A stretch of DNA of 64,000 bases from Enterobacter quasihormaechei (GTDB lineage Bacteria; Pseudomonadota; Gammaproteobacteria; Enterobacterales; Enterobacteriaceae). A program made the position numbers and the translations under genes. Numbering within the stretch: position 1 is the stretch's first letter; each line of letters begins with the position of its first letter. The stretch lies in the NCBI RefSeq assembly GCF_004331385.1, contig NZ_SJON01000004.1, positions 248,001-312,000 on the forward strand, read 5' to 3'. The notes beneath the pieces are model-generated. The model was not told the origin of the DNA. It saw only the letters and a list, made by a program, of their open reading frames with translations, and made no database searches. Below, in pieces: positions 19,281 through 28,499 of this stretch.

Positions 19281-21878
19281 GTGCTAGAAGAATACCGTAA
19301 GCACGTAGCAGAACGTGCCGCCGAGGGAATTGTACCCAAACCTTTAGATGCAACCCAAATGGCCGCGCTCGTCGAGCTGCTGAAGAACCCGCCTAAGGGC
19401 GAAGAAGAATTCCTGTTAGATCTGTTGATCAACCGTGTACCGCCTGGCGTAGATGAAGCTGCCTACGTAAAAGCCGGATTCCTTGCCGCCGTTGCCAAAG
19501 GCGAAGCCACCTCCCCACTGGTTACTCCTGAAAAAGCGATTGAACTGCTCGGCACCATGCAGGGCGGCTACAACATTCATCCGCTGATTGATGCGCTGGA
19601 TAACGACACGCTGGCACCGATTGCCGCCAAAGCGCTCTCTTCAACGCTGCTGATGTTCGATAACTTCTACGATGTGGAAGAAAAAGCCAAAGCGGGCAAC
19701 GTTTACGCGAAGCAGGTCATGCAGTCCTGGGCCGATGCCGAATGGTTCCTGAACCGCCCTGCGCTGGCTGAAAAAATTACCGTGACCGTCTTTAAGGTGA
19801 CCGGTGAAACCAACACCGATGACCTGTCTCCGGCACCGGACGCGTGGTCTCGTCCTGATATCCCGCTGCACGCTCTGGCGATGCTGAAAAACGCCCGTGA
19901 AGGGATCGAGCCGGATCAGCCGGGCGTAGTGGGCCCGATCAAACAGATCGAAGCGCTGCAACAAAAAGGTTTCCCGCTGGCCTACGTCGGTGACGTTGTG
20001 GGTACCGGTTCTTCCCGTAAATCTGCGACCAACTCCGTGCTGTGGTTCATGGGCGACGATATTCCGCACGTGCCGAACAAGCGCGGCGGCGGCCTGTGCC
20101 TCGGCGGCAAAATTGCACCGATCTTCTTCAACACTATGGAAGATGCGGGCGCGCTGCCGATCGAAGTGGATGTTTCTAACCTGAACATGGGCGACGTGAT
20201 TGACGTTTATCCGTTCAAGGGCGAAGTGCGCAACCACGAAACCAACGAACTGCTGGCAAGCTTCGAGCTGAAAACCGACGTGCTGATCGACGAAGTGCGT
20301 GCGGGTGGCCGTATCCCGCTGATCATCGGTCGTGGCCTGACCACTAAAGCGCGTGAAGCGCTGGGTCTGCCGCACAGTGACGTATTCCGTCAGGCGAAAG
20401 ACGTGGCGGAAAGCAACCGCGGCTTCTCGCTGGCACAGAAAATGGTGGGTCGCGCCTGCGGCGTTGCCGGTATCCGTCCTGGCGCCTACTGCGAGCCGAA
20501 GATGACCTCCGTGGGGTCTCAGGACACCACTGGCCCAATGACCCGTGATGAACTGAAAGACCTGGCGTGCCTGGGCTTCTCTTCTGACCTGGTGATGCAG
20601 TCCTTCTGCCACACGGCGGCGTATCCTAAGCCGGTTGACGTGACCACGCACCACACGCTGCCGGACTTCATCATGAACCGCGGCGGTGTCTCCCTGCGTC
20701 CGGGCGACGGCGTCATCCACTCCTGGCTGAACCGCATGCTGCTGCCGGATACCGTGGGCACCGGCGGTGACTCCCATACCCGTTTCCCAATCGGGATCTC
20801 CTTCCCGGCGGGCTCCGGCCTGGTGGCGTTTGCCGCCGCGACCGGCGTAATGCCACTCGACATGCCTGAATCCGTCCTGGTGCGCTTCAAGGGCAAAATG
20901 CAGCCGGGCATCACGCTGCGCGACCTGGTTCACGCGATCCCGCTGTATGCCATCAAACAGGGGCTGCTGACCGTTGAGAAGAAAGGGAAGAAAAACATCT
21001 TCTCTGGCCGCATTCTGGAAATTGAAGGGCTGCCGGATCTGAAAGTGGAGCAGGCGTTCGAGCTGACCGACGCCTCCGCCGAGCGTTCTGCGGCAGGCTG
21101 TACCATCAAGCTGAACAAAGAGCCGATTATCGAGTATCTGACCTCCAACATCGTGCTGCTGAAGTGGATGATTGCAGAAGGCTACGGCGACCGTCGTACG
21201 CTGGAGCGTCGTATTCAGGGCATGGAGAAATGGCTGGCGGATCCGCAACTGCTGGAAGCCGACGCTGACGCAGAGTACGCGGCGGTGATCGACATCGATC
21301 TGGCGGATATCAAAGAGCCGATCCTGTGCGCGCCAAACGATCCTGATGATGCGCGTCTGCTCTCTGACGTGCAGGGCGATAAGATCGACGAAGTGTTCAT
21401 CGGCTCCTGCATGACCAACATCGGCCACTTCCGCGCCGCCGGTAAGCTGCTGGATACCCACAAGGGCCAACTGCCGACCCGCCTGTGGGTGGCGCCGCCA
21501 ACCCGTATGGACGCGGCACAGCTGACGGAAGAAGGTTACTACAGCGTGTTCGGTAAGAGCGGGGCGCGTATCGAAATCCCTGGCTGTTCACTGTGCATGG
21601 GCAACCAGGCGCGCGTGGCCGACGGTGCGACGGTAGTTTCCACCTCTACCCGTAACTTCCCGAACCGTTTAGGTACCGGTGCGAACGTATACCTGGCCTC
21701 TGCGGAGCTGGCGGCGGTTGCGGCGCTGATTGGCAAACTGCCAACGCCGGAAGAGTACCAGACCTTTGTGGCGCAGGTGGATAAGACGGCGGTGGATACC
21801 TATCGCTATCTGAACTTCGACCAGCTCTCTCAGTACACCGAGAAGGCTGACGGGGTGATTTTCCAGACGGCGGTATAA
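19281..21878 (+). CDS. acnB: Aconitate hydratase B
   Basis: An 865-residue TCA-cycle aconitase B converting citrate to isocitrate; it also acts on 2-methylcitrate intermediates and, as apo-protein, binds mRNA in E. coli. The start is the GTG at 19281 following GAGGAG, which yields the E. coli N-terminus (V/M)[15 protein letters not shown] and the same length. The N-terminal HEAT-like domain is followed by the swivel domain and the catalytic domains. The [4Fe-4S] cysteines are in SCMTN and PGCSLCMG. A terminator-like hairpin follows at once. The long 5' leader leaves room for RyhB-type control, not testable here. Confidence 0.98.
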   Translation: MLEEYRKHVAERAAEGIVPKPLDATQMAALVELLKNPPKGEEEFLLDLLINRVPPGVDEAAYVKAGFLAAVAKGEATSPLVTPEKAIELLGTMQGGYNIHPLIDALDNDTLAPIAAKALSSTLLMFDNFYDVEEKAKAGNVYAKQVMQSWADAEWFLNRPALAEKITVTVFKVTGETNTDDLSPAPDAWSRPDIPLHALAMLKNAREGIEPDQPGVVGPIKQIEALQQKGFPLAYVGDVVGTGSSRKSATNSVLWFMGDDIPHVPNKRGGGLCLGGKIAPIFFNTMEDAGALPIEVDVSNLNMGDVIDVYPFKGEVRNHETNELLASFELKTDVLIDEVRAGGRIPLIIGRGLTTKAREALGLPHSDVFRQAKDVAESNRGFSLAQKMVGRACGVAGIRPGAYCEPKMTSVGSQDTTGPMTRDELKDLACLGFSSDLVMQSFCHTAAYPKPVDVTTHHTLPDFIMNRGGVSLRPGDGVIHSWLNRMLLPDTVGTGGDSHTRFPIGISFPAGSGLVAFAAATGVMPLDMPESVLVRFKGKMQPGITLRDLVHAIPLYAIKQGLLTVEKKGKKNIFSGRILEIEGLPDLKVEQAFELTDASAERSAAGCTIKLNKEPIIEYLTSNIVLLKWMIAEGYGDRRTLERRIQGMEKWLADPQLLEADADAEYAAVIDIDLADIKEPILCAPNDPDDARLLSDVQGDKIDEVFIGSCMTNIGHFRAAGKLLDTHKGQLPTRLWVAPPTRMDAAQLTEEGYYSVFGKSGARIEIPGCSLCMGNQARVADGATVVSTSTRNFPNRLGTGANVYLASAELAAVAALIGKLPTPEEYQTFVAQVDKTAVDTYRYLNFDQLSQYTEKADGVIFQTAV

Positions 21879-21897
21879 AGCGTTTTAACGTTCATTA

Positions 21898-21926
21898 AAG
21901 CCTGGCGGTGCGAATTCGCCAGGCTT
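21898..21926 (+). terminator. Terminator of acnB
   Basis: AAGCCTGGCG and CGCCAGGCTT make a perfect 10-bp stem with a 9-base loop, followed by ATTAAT. The U-tract is weak, but position directly after acnB and before a convergent gene supports termination. Confidence 0.75.
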
Positions 21927-21932
21927 ATTAAT

Positions 21933-22868
21933 CTACCAAGATGATAAATAAATAATTCTCAGGTCCTGTTCTGGTTTAAAGTTTTTCTGTTTAAATTCCA
22001 GTGACAGTGGCTCGATCAACTTTAATGAATGATTGAAGCAAACAACGGCTACTTCATCCGCTGCGCGCTTATGAATACGCAGTGTAAAATCGCCAATGAC
22101 GCCTTCCTTCCAGTTAGCTCCTGTGGTCAGAATATAGTCCAACTGAGCCCAGTTAAATCCAGGAAAGACCTCCTCCTGATGGTTACGCTTAACGTTACTG
22201 CGCAACTGGGAGAGTTGTTGTTTATTCTCATCAGTCAGGCAATTTTTATCCGTAATATCTGCTACCTCGCGCGGCACACCGCTGGTCAGACTGGGGGTGT
22301 AGGTATGATTGATCATTACCTCTTTACCAGCAGGGAAAGTCTGTTGCCAGATAAAAAATTGCTGAACGGCGAGCAAATCTCCACCATTTTTCACCCATGC
22401 CTCGGGTAGGGCTGGTAGATTGTCGGGCTGCTGAAAAATGGCATTGTTTTTTATCACATTTCGTAATTGTTCGACCGTCCAACCTGTTTTCAGAAGCTTA
22501 TCGGTAATATCATCCCAGCTTTTCTCTTTCTCGTTGATAAGCAGGGCTACCCACTTCTCTTGAGGGGTGACTGGCTTACCATTAACGCTTAGTTTGAAAT
22601 TCATTAATCCGGGGTTACGGTCTGATTCATAGTATTGCTCCGGCGGCATAGGAAAAGCAACTGGAAGCGTCACATCCTGAGGTGCGTGGTTAACAAACAG
22701 ATAATCAACGTTGATGCGTTCCGGGCTAATCAGCAGTCGTTCTTTCTCCATGCTGATATCATTTTGTTTAAGAAATTCAATGGTGCTATTAATGTCACCT
22801 ATAGAAGTGTCATTGGCATAAACGCTCATGCTGGTGATGAGTAATAATGCTCCGGTTAATTCTCTCAT
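21933..22868 (-). CDS. DUF4424 family secreted protein
   Basis: A 311-residue protein. The ATG at 22866-22868 was preferred over an upstream one because it opens directly on a signal peptide (MRELTGALLLITSMSVYA) with GGAA before it. Family-typical DUF4424 segments are VDYLFVNHAPQDVTLPVAFP, IWQQTFPAGKEVMINHTY, the cysteine in DKNCLTDE and DYILTTGANWKEGVIGDF. The fold and function are unknown; the family is exported. The gene is visibly AT-richer than its neighbours, and it is divergent from the DUF4431 gene. Both lie between acnB and yacL, which are adjacent in E. coli, so this is a lineage-specific insertion. Confidence 0.85.
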   Translation of the reverse strand: MRELTGALLLITSMSVYANDTSIGDINSTIEFLKQNDISMEKERLLISPERINVDYLFVNHAPQDVTLPVAFPMPPEQYYESDRNPGLMNFKLSVNGKPVTPQEKWVALLINEKEKSWDDITDKLLKTGWTVEQLRNVIKNNAIFQQPDNLPALPEAWVKNGGDLLAVQQFFIWQQTFPAGKEVMINHTYTPSLTSGVPREVADITDKNCLTDENKQQLSQLRSNVKRNHQEEVFPGFNWAQLDYILTTGANWKEGVIGDFTLRIHKRAADEVAVVCFNHSLKLIEPLSLEFKQKNFKPEQDLRIIYLSSW

Positions 22869-22941
22869 ATAAAATAATTCCAAATCTAGGAAAATACTCT
22901 TATCATAACGAGAAAGATGCCACATTTCTAGGGACGAGATA

Positions 22942-24030
22942 ATGCGCTACCTTTCATTATTATTGATTATTATCTGCTGTCATTCATTTGCTGAGGATAT
23001 GGTTTCCCTTAAAAAGAGGGATTTTGTTCGTCAGAATATTGCTGAGGATTTGCGACGTGAAGAAAATCTAAAAAATGCGGTTTTTCATATTAAGCGTGTA
23101 AACGCTGGCGGAAATATCGCCTATTTTTGTGCGCTCATTAAAGATAAGAAAGATAATTATATACAGACAGGGAATAATAAATATCATCTCTACGATCGAA
23201 TTATGTTAAGTACCGATAATGGTTGGATTAGCGCTACCAGACTTGACAGCGAAGTAGACACACCGGAAAGAGCGCATTGTTTTTATGCACCTGAAGTGAT
23301 TTTACAATCTGAGTCACTTATGAAGAGAGTTGAGCAAGAGGGCCGAAAAGACCTTTGCCAGCCAGTGCATAAAGGTGATCCGTTGCGCATGAATATACTT
23401 AATGCTCTGCGCGCCAGTTACAGAGGTGACAGCAATAGGGTTGAACTAAACGGTACACGAACTGAAGTGACATGGGTCGTTAAGGAATTATGTGCCAGCG
23501 AAAAATATGCATGGTTTTTTGGGCATGCCATCGGAGATCGGCAAAGTGTTTATAGTGAAAATAAGGAAAATATAGAGGTTATTTTACGGGCGGAAAAGAA
23601 TGGTGAATGGCATACAATGCCAAGAAAGAATGTCCTGACACAGCAGTCCGCTGTTTCATGGCCTCAAAATAATGGCTATCTTTCTGCCGCAATGCTGGAA
23701 AAAATGGCGCAACGCGTACAGCAGCGTTGCGCACTGGAGGGGGATACCGTCAGGGTTTCCGGGAGATTGCAGGAAGCCGGCAATGCTGCTGATGCATACT
23801 GGGTGATAATACCTGATGAGCCGTTTGTTTGTGTACGGGATGCGGATACGCATCTGTCAGGGTGGAATTCACGAATGCAGCTTCTGCTTACAAAAGATGA
23901 GAGAAAGTTAATGAATGATCTACTCGGTCAAAACGTTCATGTTGGCGGCGATATCTTGTTGGCATTGAGTACGCATCATCACACTGCACTACTGTTAAAT
24001 AATATCTTTTTATTAAAGGCTGAAAAATAA
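22942..24030 (+). CDS. DUF4431 domain-containing secreted protein
   Basis: A 362-residue protein with a signal peptide (MRYLSLLLIIICCHSFAED, cut after FA). The C-terminal 110 residues look like DUF4431: a strand VRVSGRLQ, then YWVIIPDEPFVCVRD, and the ending STHHHTALLLNNIFLL, where the family has a characteristic histidine run. The N-terminal 240 residues, with several cysteines (C114, C138 and others), are not recognised. The gene is AT-rich with rare-codon use unlike the housekeeping neighbours, indicating acquisition. It starts 73 bases from the divergent DUF4424 gene, so the two may share control. An envelope or secreted role is inferred only from the signal peptide. Confidence 0.75.
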   Translation: MRYLSLLLIIICCHSFAEDMVSLKKRDFVRQNIAEDLRREENLKNAVFHIKRVNAGGNIAYFCALIKDKKDNYIQTGNNKYHLYDRIMLSTDNGWISATRLDSEVDTPERAHCFYAPEVILQSESLMKRVEQEGRKDLCQPVHKGDPLRMNILNALRASYRGDSNRVELNGTRTEVTWVVKELCASEKYAWFFGHAIGDRQSVYSENKENIEVILRAEKNGEWHTMPRKNVLTQQSAVSWPQNNGYLSAAMLEKMAQRVQQRCALEGDTVRVSGRLQEAGNAADAYWVIIPDEPFVCVRDADTHLSGWNSRMQLLLTKDERKLMNDLLGQNVHVGGDILLALSTHHHTALLLNNIFLLKAEK

Positions 24031-24200
24031 ATCCACACCATCGTTTTTCGTACTCGTTGTGAGAAACTTGGTCCAAGAGAGATGACGGTACTTTTTTCCA
24101 CTCTTGCTGCTCTCAGTACTTTTTTTCTTGTGCCTAGCTGCGATAATTACAGCATGGCGCAATGCGTTGTTGGCGCGTTGCCGGGGCAGAGGAAAACGCT

Positions 24201-24563
24201 ATGGATTACGAATTTTTGCGCGACATCACCGGCGTGGTGAAAGTGCGAATGTCGATGGGGCACGAAGCCGTTGGGCACTGGTTTAACGAAGAGGTGAAAG
24301 AGAACCTCGCGCTGCTGGATGAAGTCGAACAGGCGGCGGAAACGGTGAAAGGCAGTGAACGCTCCTGGCAACGTGCCGGGCATGAGTACACCCTGTGGAT
24401 GGATGGCGAAGAGGTGATGGTGCGCGCCAACCAGCTGGAGTTTTCGGGGGATGAGATGGAAGAGGGGATGAGCTACTACGACGAAGAGAGCCTGTCGCTG
24501 TGCGGTGTGGAAGACTTCCTGAAAGTGGTGAATGCCTACCGCGACTTTATGAAACAGAAGTAA
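24201..24563 (+). CDS. yacL: YacL family protein (UPF0231)
   Basis: A 120-residue acidic cytoplasmic protein nearly identical to E. coli YacL, starting [20 protein letters not shown]. The ATG at 24201 follows AGAGGAAAA at suitable spacing; an upstream in-frame ATG at 24162 would add 13 residues absent from the family. The function is unknown. It lies alone on the plus strand, convergent with speD, the same local order as in E. coli. Confidence 0.95.
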   Translation: MDYEFLRDITGVVKVRMSMGHEAVGHWFNEEVKENLALLDEVEQAAETVKGSERSWQRAGHEYTLWMDGEEVMVRANQLEFSGDEMEEGMSYYDEESLSLCGVEDFLKVVNAYRDFMKQK

Positions 24564-24566
24564 CTC

Positions 24567-24588
24567 CCCGAAGCATCCCTGCTTCGGG
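24567..24588. terminator. Hairpin between convergent yacL and speD
   Basis: CCCGAAGCA, loop TCCC, TGCTTCGGG: a perfect 9-bp stem just after both stop codons. T-runs are lacking, so it is a bidirectional terminator by position. Confidence 0.6.
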
Positions 24589-24594
24589 TCACGT

Positions 24595-25389
24595 TTACAC
24601 GGTCGGAATATTGCGGCCGTAGTAGATCTCGCGCATCTCTTTCCAGAGCAGGTCGGTAATGACCTTACGCTCTTCTTCACTCAAATCTTCCGGCCTGGTG
24701 TGGAACATATAGTGCTTAAGGTCGAACTCCTTAAGCATCATCTTGGTATGGAAGATATTTTCCTGATAGACGTTCACATCCATCATGTCGTACAGCGACT
24801 TCATATCGTCGGACATGAAGTTCTGAATGGAGTTGATCTCATGATCGATGAAGTGCTTCATGCCATTGATATCACGGGTAAAACCGCGCACGCGATAATC
24901 AATGGTGACGATGTCTGATTCCAGCTGGTGGATTAAGTAATTCAACGCATTCAGCGGTGAAATCACCCCGCAGGTCGACACTTCAATATCCGCGCGGAAC
25001 GTACACAGTCCGCCTTCAGGGTGGCTTTCCGGGTAGGTGTGAACGCAGATATGGCTTTTATCGAGGTGCGCCACCACCACTTCGGGCAGCGGGCCGGGAT
25101 GTTCGGTTTTGTCGATCAGCTGCGGGTCAACCGGCTCTTCACTGACCAGGATGGTGACGCTCGCGCCCTGAGGCTCATAATCCTGGCGCGCAATGTTCAG
25201 GATGTTCGCGCCGATAATCGAGCAGGTCTCTGACAGGATCTCGGTCAGACGGTTGGCGTTGTAGAGTTCATCGATATAGGCGATATAACCATCGCGCTCT
25301 TCTGCCGTTTTGGCGTAGCAGATATCGTAAATACAAAAACTCAGGCTTTTGGTCAGATTGTTAAAGCCATGCAGTTTAAGCTTTTTCAA
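24595..25389 (-). CDS. speD: S-adenosylmethionine decarboxylase proenzyme
   Basis: This 264-residue pyruvoyl enzyme makes decarboxylated SAM, the aminopropyl donor for spermidine. Self-cleavage occurs between Lys111 and Ser112 ([12 protein letters not shown]), turning Ser112 into the pyruvoyl group. The start codon is TTG, placed immediately after the speE TAA with no intervening base; an AAAGGAGGTGA Shine-Dalgarno inside the end of speE serves it. E. coli speD uses the same TTG start. The gene pair forms speE-speD, and SpeE uses the product of SpeD. Confidence 0.98.
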   Translation of the reverse strand: MKKLKLHGFNNLTKSLSFCIYDICYAKTAEERDGYIAYIDELYNANRLTEILSETCSIIGANILNIARQDYEPQGASVTILVSEEPVDPQLIDKTEHPGPLPEVVVAHLDKSHICVHTYPESHPEGGLCTFRADIEVSTCGVISPLNALNYLIHQLESDIVTIDYRVRGFTRDINGMKHFIDHEINSIQNFMSDDMKSLYDMMDVNVYQENIFHTKMMLKEFDLKHYMFHTRPEDLSEEERKVITDLLWKEMREIYYGRNIPTV

Positions 25390-26259
25390 TTAGTTCACCT
25401 CCTTTGAGGACAGCGCGTCTTGCAGGTATTGAGGCAACGCAAAGGCTGCGGTGTGGATCGCCGGATTGTAGTATCGGCACGTGAGTCCGGTCTGGTGGAA
25501 GCGGGCCTGAATGATTTCGGTGGAGAGATGGCGCAGGACGTCGTTATCCGTCGCCCAGGCAAAGGTCATAATCCCGCCGTAGTAGGTCGGGATCGCCGCC
25601 TGATAGAAGCTGACATCGCTAAAATAGGTGCTCAGCTTACGGTGGCTATCCAGCGCTTCATCCTGTTGCAGGAAGCAGACGCCGTTTTGCGCCACAAAAA
25701 TCCCGCCAGGTTTCAGGCAGCGCTTGCAGCCTTCGTAAAACGAAGAGGTAAACAGCGACGCGCCGGGGCCGATAGGGTCGGTACAGTCAGAGATAATGAC
25801 ATCAAACGTTTGCGTGGTCTGGTTAACAAAATTGACGCCATCGTCGATAACCAGCTGAAAGCGCGGATCGTCATAGCTGCCGGCATTGTGGTTTGGCAGA
25901 TACTGGCGGCAAAACGACACCACCCCGGCGTCGATTTCCACCATGGTGATGGTTTCGACATTCTGGTGGCGAGAGACTTCACGCAGCATGGCGCCGTCAC
26001 CGCCCCCAATGATCAGCACGTGCTTCGCGTGGCCGTGGGCCAGCAGCGGGACGTGGGTCATCATTTCGTGATAGATAAACTCGTCGCGCTCGGTGGTCTG
26101 CACCACGCCATCCAGCGCCATGACGCGGCCAAAGGCAGCGTTCTCGAAGATTATCAGATCCTGATGATCGGTTTTCTCATGATAGAGCACGTTATCCACG
26201 GCAAAATATTGACCAAACTGGTCATGCAGCGTTTCTTGCCATACCGTTTTATCGGTCAT
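25390..26259 (-). CDS. speE: Spermidine synthase (polyamine aminopropyltransferase)
   Basis: A 289-residue enzyme transferring the aminopropyl group from decarboxylated SAM to putrescine. The Rossmann-like core shows [13 protein letters not shown] (SAM binding), [13 protein letters not shown] and the catalytic/substrate-binding SDCTDPIGP. The ATG at 26257-26259 follows AAGGAGGTG by five bases, a very strong site, and gives the family N-terminus (…[13 protein letters not shown]). It abuts speD with no gap and is preceded by yacC. Confidence 0.98.
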   Translation of the reverse strand: MTDKTVWQETLHDQFGQYFAVDNVLYHEKTDHQDLIIFENAAFGRVMALDGVVQTTERDEFIYHEMMTHVPLLAHGHAKHVLIIGGGDGAMLREVSRHQNVETITMVEIDAGVVSFCRQYLPNHNAGSYDDPRFQLVIDDGVNFVNQTTQTFDVIISDCTDPIGPGASLFTSSFYEGCKRCLKPGGIFVAQNGVCFLQQDEALDSHRKLSTYFSDVSFYQAAIPTYYGGIMTFAWATDNDVLRHLSTEIIQARFHQTGLTCRYYNPAIHTAAFALPQYLQDALSSKEVN

Positions 26260-26312
26260 GGGGAGCACCTCCTTCGTTAACATCCATTACATCCGGCAGA
26301 TGGGCGCAACAC

Positions 26313-26332
26313 AAAACCGCCGTGAGGCGGTT
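26313..26332 (-). terminator. Probable terminator of yacC
   Basis: On the minus strand AACCGCC, loop TCAC, GGCGGTT is followed by TTG, about 30 bases past the yacC stop and upstream of speE. The U-tract is short. Confidence 0.6.
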
Positions 26333-26360
26333 AGCGGGTCAACAAGGGGCGTCGGGAAGG

Positions 26361-26708
26361 TTACTTCACGTAGGCGAGCAGGCTGAGTGAATCGCGTGCC
26401 AGCGCTTTGCATTTTTTAGCAGTGGGAATACCAATACCGCTTAAATCACGGTAGCTGTCTTCACCGAGCGCCTTCATGTCGAAGCTGTCGTAGTTGCTGA
26501 GGTCCCATTGGTTCTGCTGGGCAAAAAAGACCAGTGCGCGACGAATTTGCCCATTGGGTAAATTCTGGTAACCACAATCGTTTTTCAGAAAAACAAAAAC
26601 TGCCGTCAGATCGGCCATATCTTCCGCTTCGTTTTCACTAAGCGCGTAACTGTTCGCACACATCGCCATCAGGCTGGCGAACAAAATTGTTCTGAAAAAC
26701 GTCTTCAT
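26361..26708 (-). CDS. yacC: YacC family periplasmic protein
   Basis: A 115-residue protein starting [20 protein letters not shown], a Sec signal peptide cut near AYA/SYA (residue 22). The rest follows E. coli YacC closely ([20 protein letters not shown], then [16 protein letters not shown]). It has a Tir chaperone-unrelated, PulS/OutS-like pilot fold assignment in databases from memory; I would not rely on that for function. It is the first of yacC, speE, speD on the minus strand but has its own terminator, and is divergent from cueO. Confidence 0.92.
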   Translation of the reverse strand: MKTFFRTILFASLMAMCANSYALSENEAEDMADLTAVFVFLKNDCGYQNLPNGQIRRALVFFAQQNQWDLSNYDSFDMKALGEDSYRDLSGIGIPTAKKCKALARDSLSLLAYVK

Positions 26709-26788
26709 TGCCTTTACCACTGCATCACGGAAAATTAACGTTAGCATACTTGATGCCAGGCCGACGATCTTTATTATTGCCGCCGTGC

Positions 26789-26819
26789 TTGACCTTCCGG
26801 TAAGGGGAGGGTTTATGCT
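26789..26819 (+). promoter_or_regulatory. cueO promoter with CueR operator
   Basis: TTGACC (26789-26794) and TATGCT (26814-26819) are 19 bases apart, the over-long spacing of MerR-family promoters. The spacer carries the dyad ACCTTCC-N7-GGAGGGT (26792-26812), one mismatch from perfect symmetry, matching the CueR box that activates cueO in response to Cu(I). Confidence 0.9.
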
Positions 26820-26853
26820 CAAAAGATCGCCGCCTGGAAATAAGGAAATGCAC

Positions 26854-28413
26854 ATGCAACGTCGTGATTTTTTAAAATATTCTGCCGCGCTGGGGGTTGC
26901 CAGCGCGTTACCGCTCTGGAGCCGCGCTGTTTTTGCCGCCGACAGACCTGCTTTACCGATCCCTGAGTTACTCAGCGCAGATGCCCGTAGCCGCATCCAG
27001 CTTGTGGTGCAGGCAGGCAAAACCACGTTCGGGCAACACGCCGCGACGACGTGGGGTTATAACGGCAATCTGCTCGGCCCGGCGTTGCAGCTACGAAAAG
27101 GGAAAGCGGTGACGGTAGACATTCATAACTCGCTTTCTGAAGAGACCACGGTGCACTGGCACGGGCTGGAAGTCCCGGGCGAAGTGGATGGTGGTCCCCA
27201 GGGCGTTATCAAGCCTGGGGGTAAACGCAGCGTAACCTTTACCCCTGACCAGCGGGCGGCAACCTGCTGGTTCCACCCGCATCAGCATGGCAAAACGGGC
27301 CATCAGGTGGCGATGGGGCTGGCCGGACTGGTGTTGATTGAGGATGACGAAAGCCGTCTCCTGCGCCTGCCAAAACAGTGGGGTATCGACGATGTGCCGG
27401 TGATTGTGCAGGACAAAAAATTCAGCGCTGACGGGCAAATTGACTATCAACTGGATGTGATGAGCGCGGCGGTAGGCTGGTTTGGCGATACGTTGCTGAC
27501 CAACGGGGCAATCTACCCACAGCATGCCGCCCCGAAAGGCTGGCTGCGCTTACGCCTGCTTAACGGCTGTAACGCCCGCTCGCTGAACTTCGCCACCAGC
27601 GATAAGCGCCCGCTTTACGTGGTGGCAAGCGACGGCGGCCTGCTGCCGGAACCGGTAAAAGTGAGCGAGCTGCCGATGCTGATGGGCGAACGCTTCGAGG
27701 TGCTGGTGGATATCAGCGATGGCAAAGCGTTTGATCTCGTGACCCTGCCGGTCAGCCAGATGGGGATGGCCGTCGCGCCGTTTGATAAACCACACCCGGT
27801 GCTGAGCATTCAGCCACTACAGATCACCGCCTCCGGCACGCTGCCGGACACCCTGACCACGCTGCCTGCGCTCCCGTCGCTGGATGGGCTGACGCAGCGT
27901 AAGCTTCAGCTCTCTATGGACCCGATGCTCGACATGATGGGCATGCAGGCGCTGATGAAGAAGTATGGCAATCAGGCCATGGCGGGAATGCACCACGGCC
28001 AGATGATGGGCCACATGAATATGGACCACGGCAAGATGGGCGGCATGGATCACGGCGGACATGGCTTCGATTTCCACAACGCCAACCGTATCAACGGCCA
28101 GGCGTTCGATATGAACACACCGATGTTCGCCGCCACGAAAGGGCAGTTTGAGCGCTGGGTCATTTCAGGCGAAGGCGACATGATGCTGCACCCGTTCCAT
28201 ATCCACGGCACGCAGTTCCGCATCCTCTCCGAGAACGGTAAAGCGCCGGACGCGCATCGCGCGGGCTGGAAAGATACGGTGAGGGTGGAAGGCGGCGTCA
28301 GCGAGGTGCTGGTGAAGTTCGACCACGAGGCGCCGAAAGAGTTTGCTTATATGGCGCACTGTCACCTGCTGGAGCATGAAGATACGGGGATGATGCTGGG
28401 CTTTACCGTATAA
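26854..28413 (+). CDS. cueO: Multicopper oxidase CueO
   Basis: A 519-residue periplasmic cuprous oxidase protecting against copper. It begins with a Tat signal ([14 protein letters not shown]) and has three cupredoxin domains. Copper ligands are seen in [28 protein letters not shown] and [13 protein letters not shown] Met/His-rich insert (about residues 355-402) covers the substrate copper site, as in E. coli, though its Met/His pattern differs. The ATG at 26854 has AAGGAA upstream and gives the E. coli N-terminus. Regulation by CueR is indicated by the promoter just upstream. Confidence 0.98.
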   Translation: MQRRDFLKYSAALGVASALPLWSRAVFAADRPALPIPELLSADARSRIQLVVQAGKTTFGQHAATTWGYNGNLLGPALQLRKGKAVTVDIHNSLSEETTVHWHGLEVPGEVDGGPQGVIKPGGKRSVTFTPDQRAATCWFHPHQHGKTGHQVAMGLAGLVLIEDDESRLLRLPKQWGIDDVPVIVQDKKFSADGQIDYQLDVMSAAVGWFGDTLLTNGAIYPQHAAPKGWLRLRLLNGCNARSLNFATSDKRPLYVVASDGGLLPEPVKVSELPMLMGERFEVLVDISDGKAFDLVTLPVSQMGMAVAPFDKPHPVLSIQPLQITASGTLPDTLTTLPALPSLDGLTQRKLQLSMDPMLDMMGMQALMKKYGNQAMAGMHHGQMMGHMNMDHGKMGGMDHGGHGFDFHNANRINGQAFDMNTPMFAATKGQFERWVISGEGDMMLHPFHIHGTQFRILSENGKAPDAHRAGWKDTVRVEGGVSEVLVKFDHEAPKEFAYMAHCHLLEHEDTGMMLGFTV

Positions 28414-28418
28414 AAAAA

Positions 28419-28450
28419 GCCGGGTGGCGGCTTCGCCTTACCCGGCCTAC
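28419..28450 (+). repeat. REP-type palindromic element
   Basis: The unit runs from GCCGGGTGGCGG through CTTCGCCTTACCCGG to CCTAC, with the imperfect palindrome and the trailing CCTAC of enterobacterial REP sequences. It lies between the cueO stop and the following hairpin. Confidence 0.85.
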
Positions 28451-28462
28451 ATAGGACACCCG

Positions 28463-28497
28463 AAAGCCCGGTATGCGTTAGCGCCACCGGGCTTTTT
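28463..28497. terminator. Bidirectional terminator between cueO and gcd
   Basis: AAAGCCCGGT and ACCGGGCTTT make a 10-bp stem around a 13-base loop, with TTT on the plus strand and an A-tract serving the minus strand. The genes are convergent. Confidence 0.85.
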
Positions 28498-28499
28498 CA

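Noticed and set aside
19641-21470. A 609-codon open frame antisense to acnB
   Set aside because: Same reasons; composition mirrors acnB codon bias.
23656-24076. Short antisense frames in the DUF4431 gene
   Set aside because: No ribosome-binding site or conserved features; fully inside a better-supported gene.
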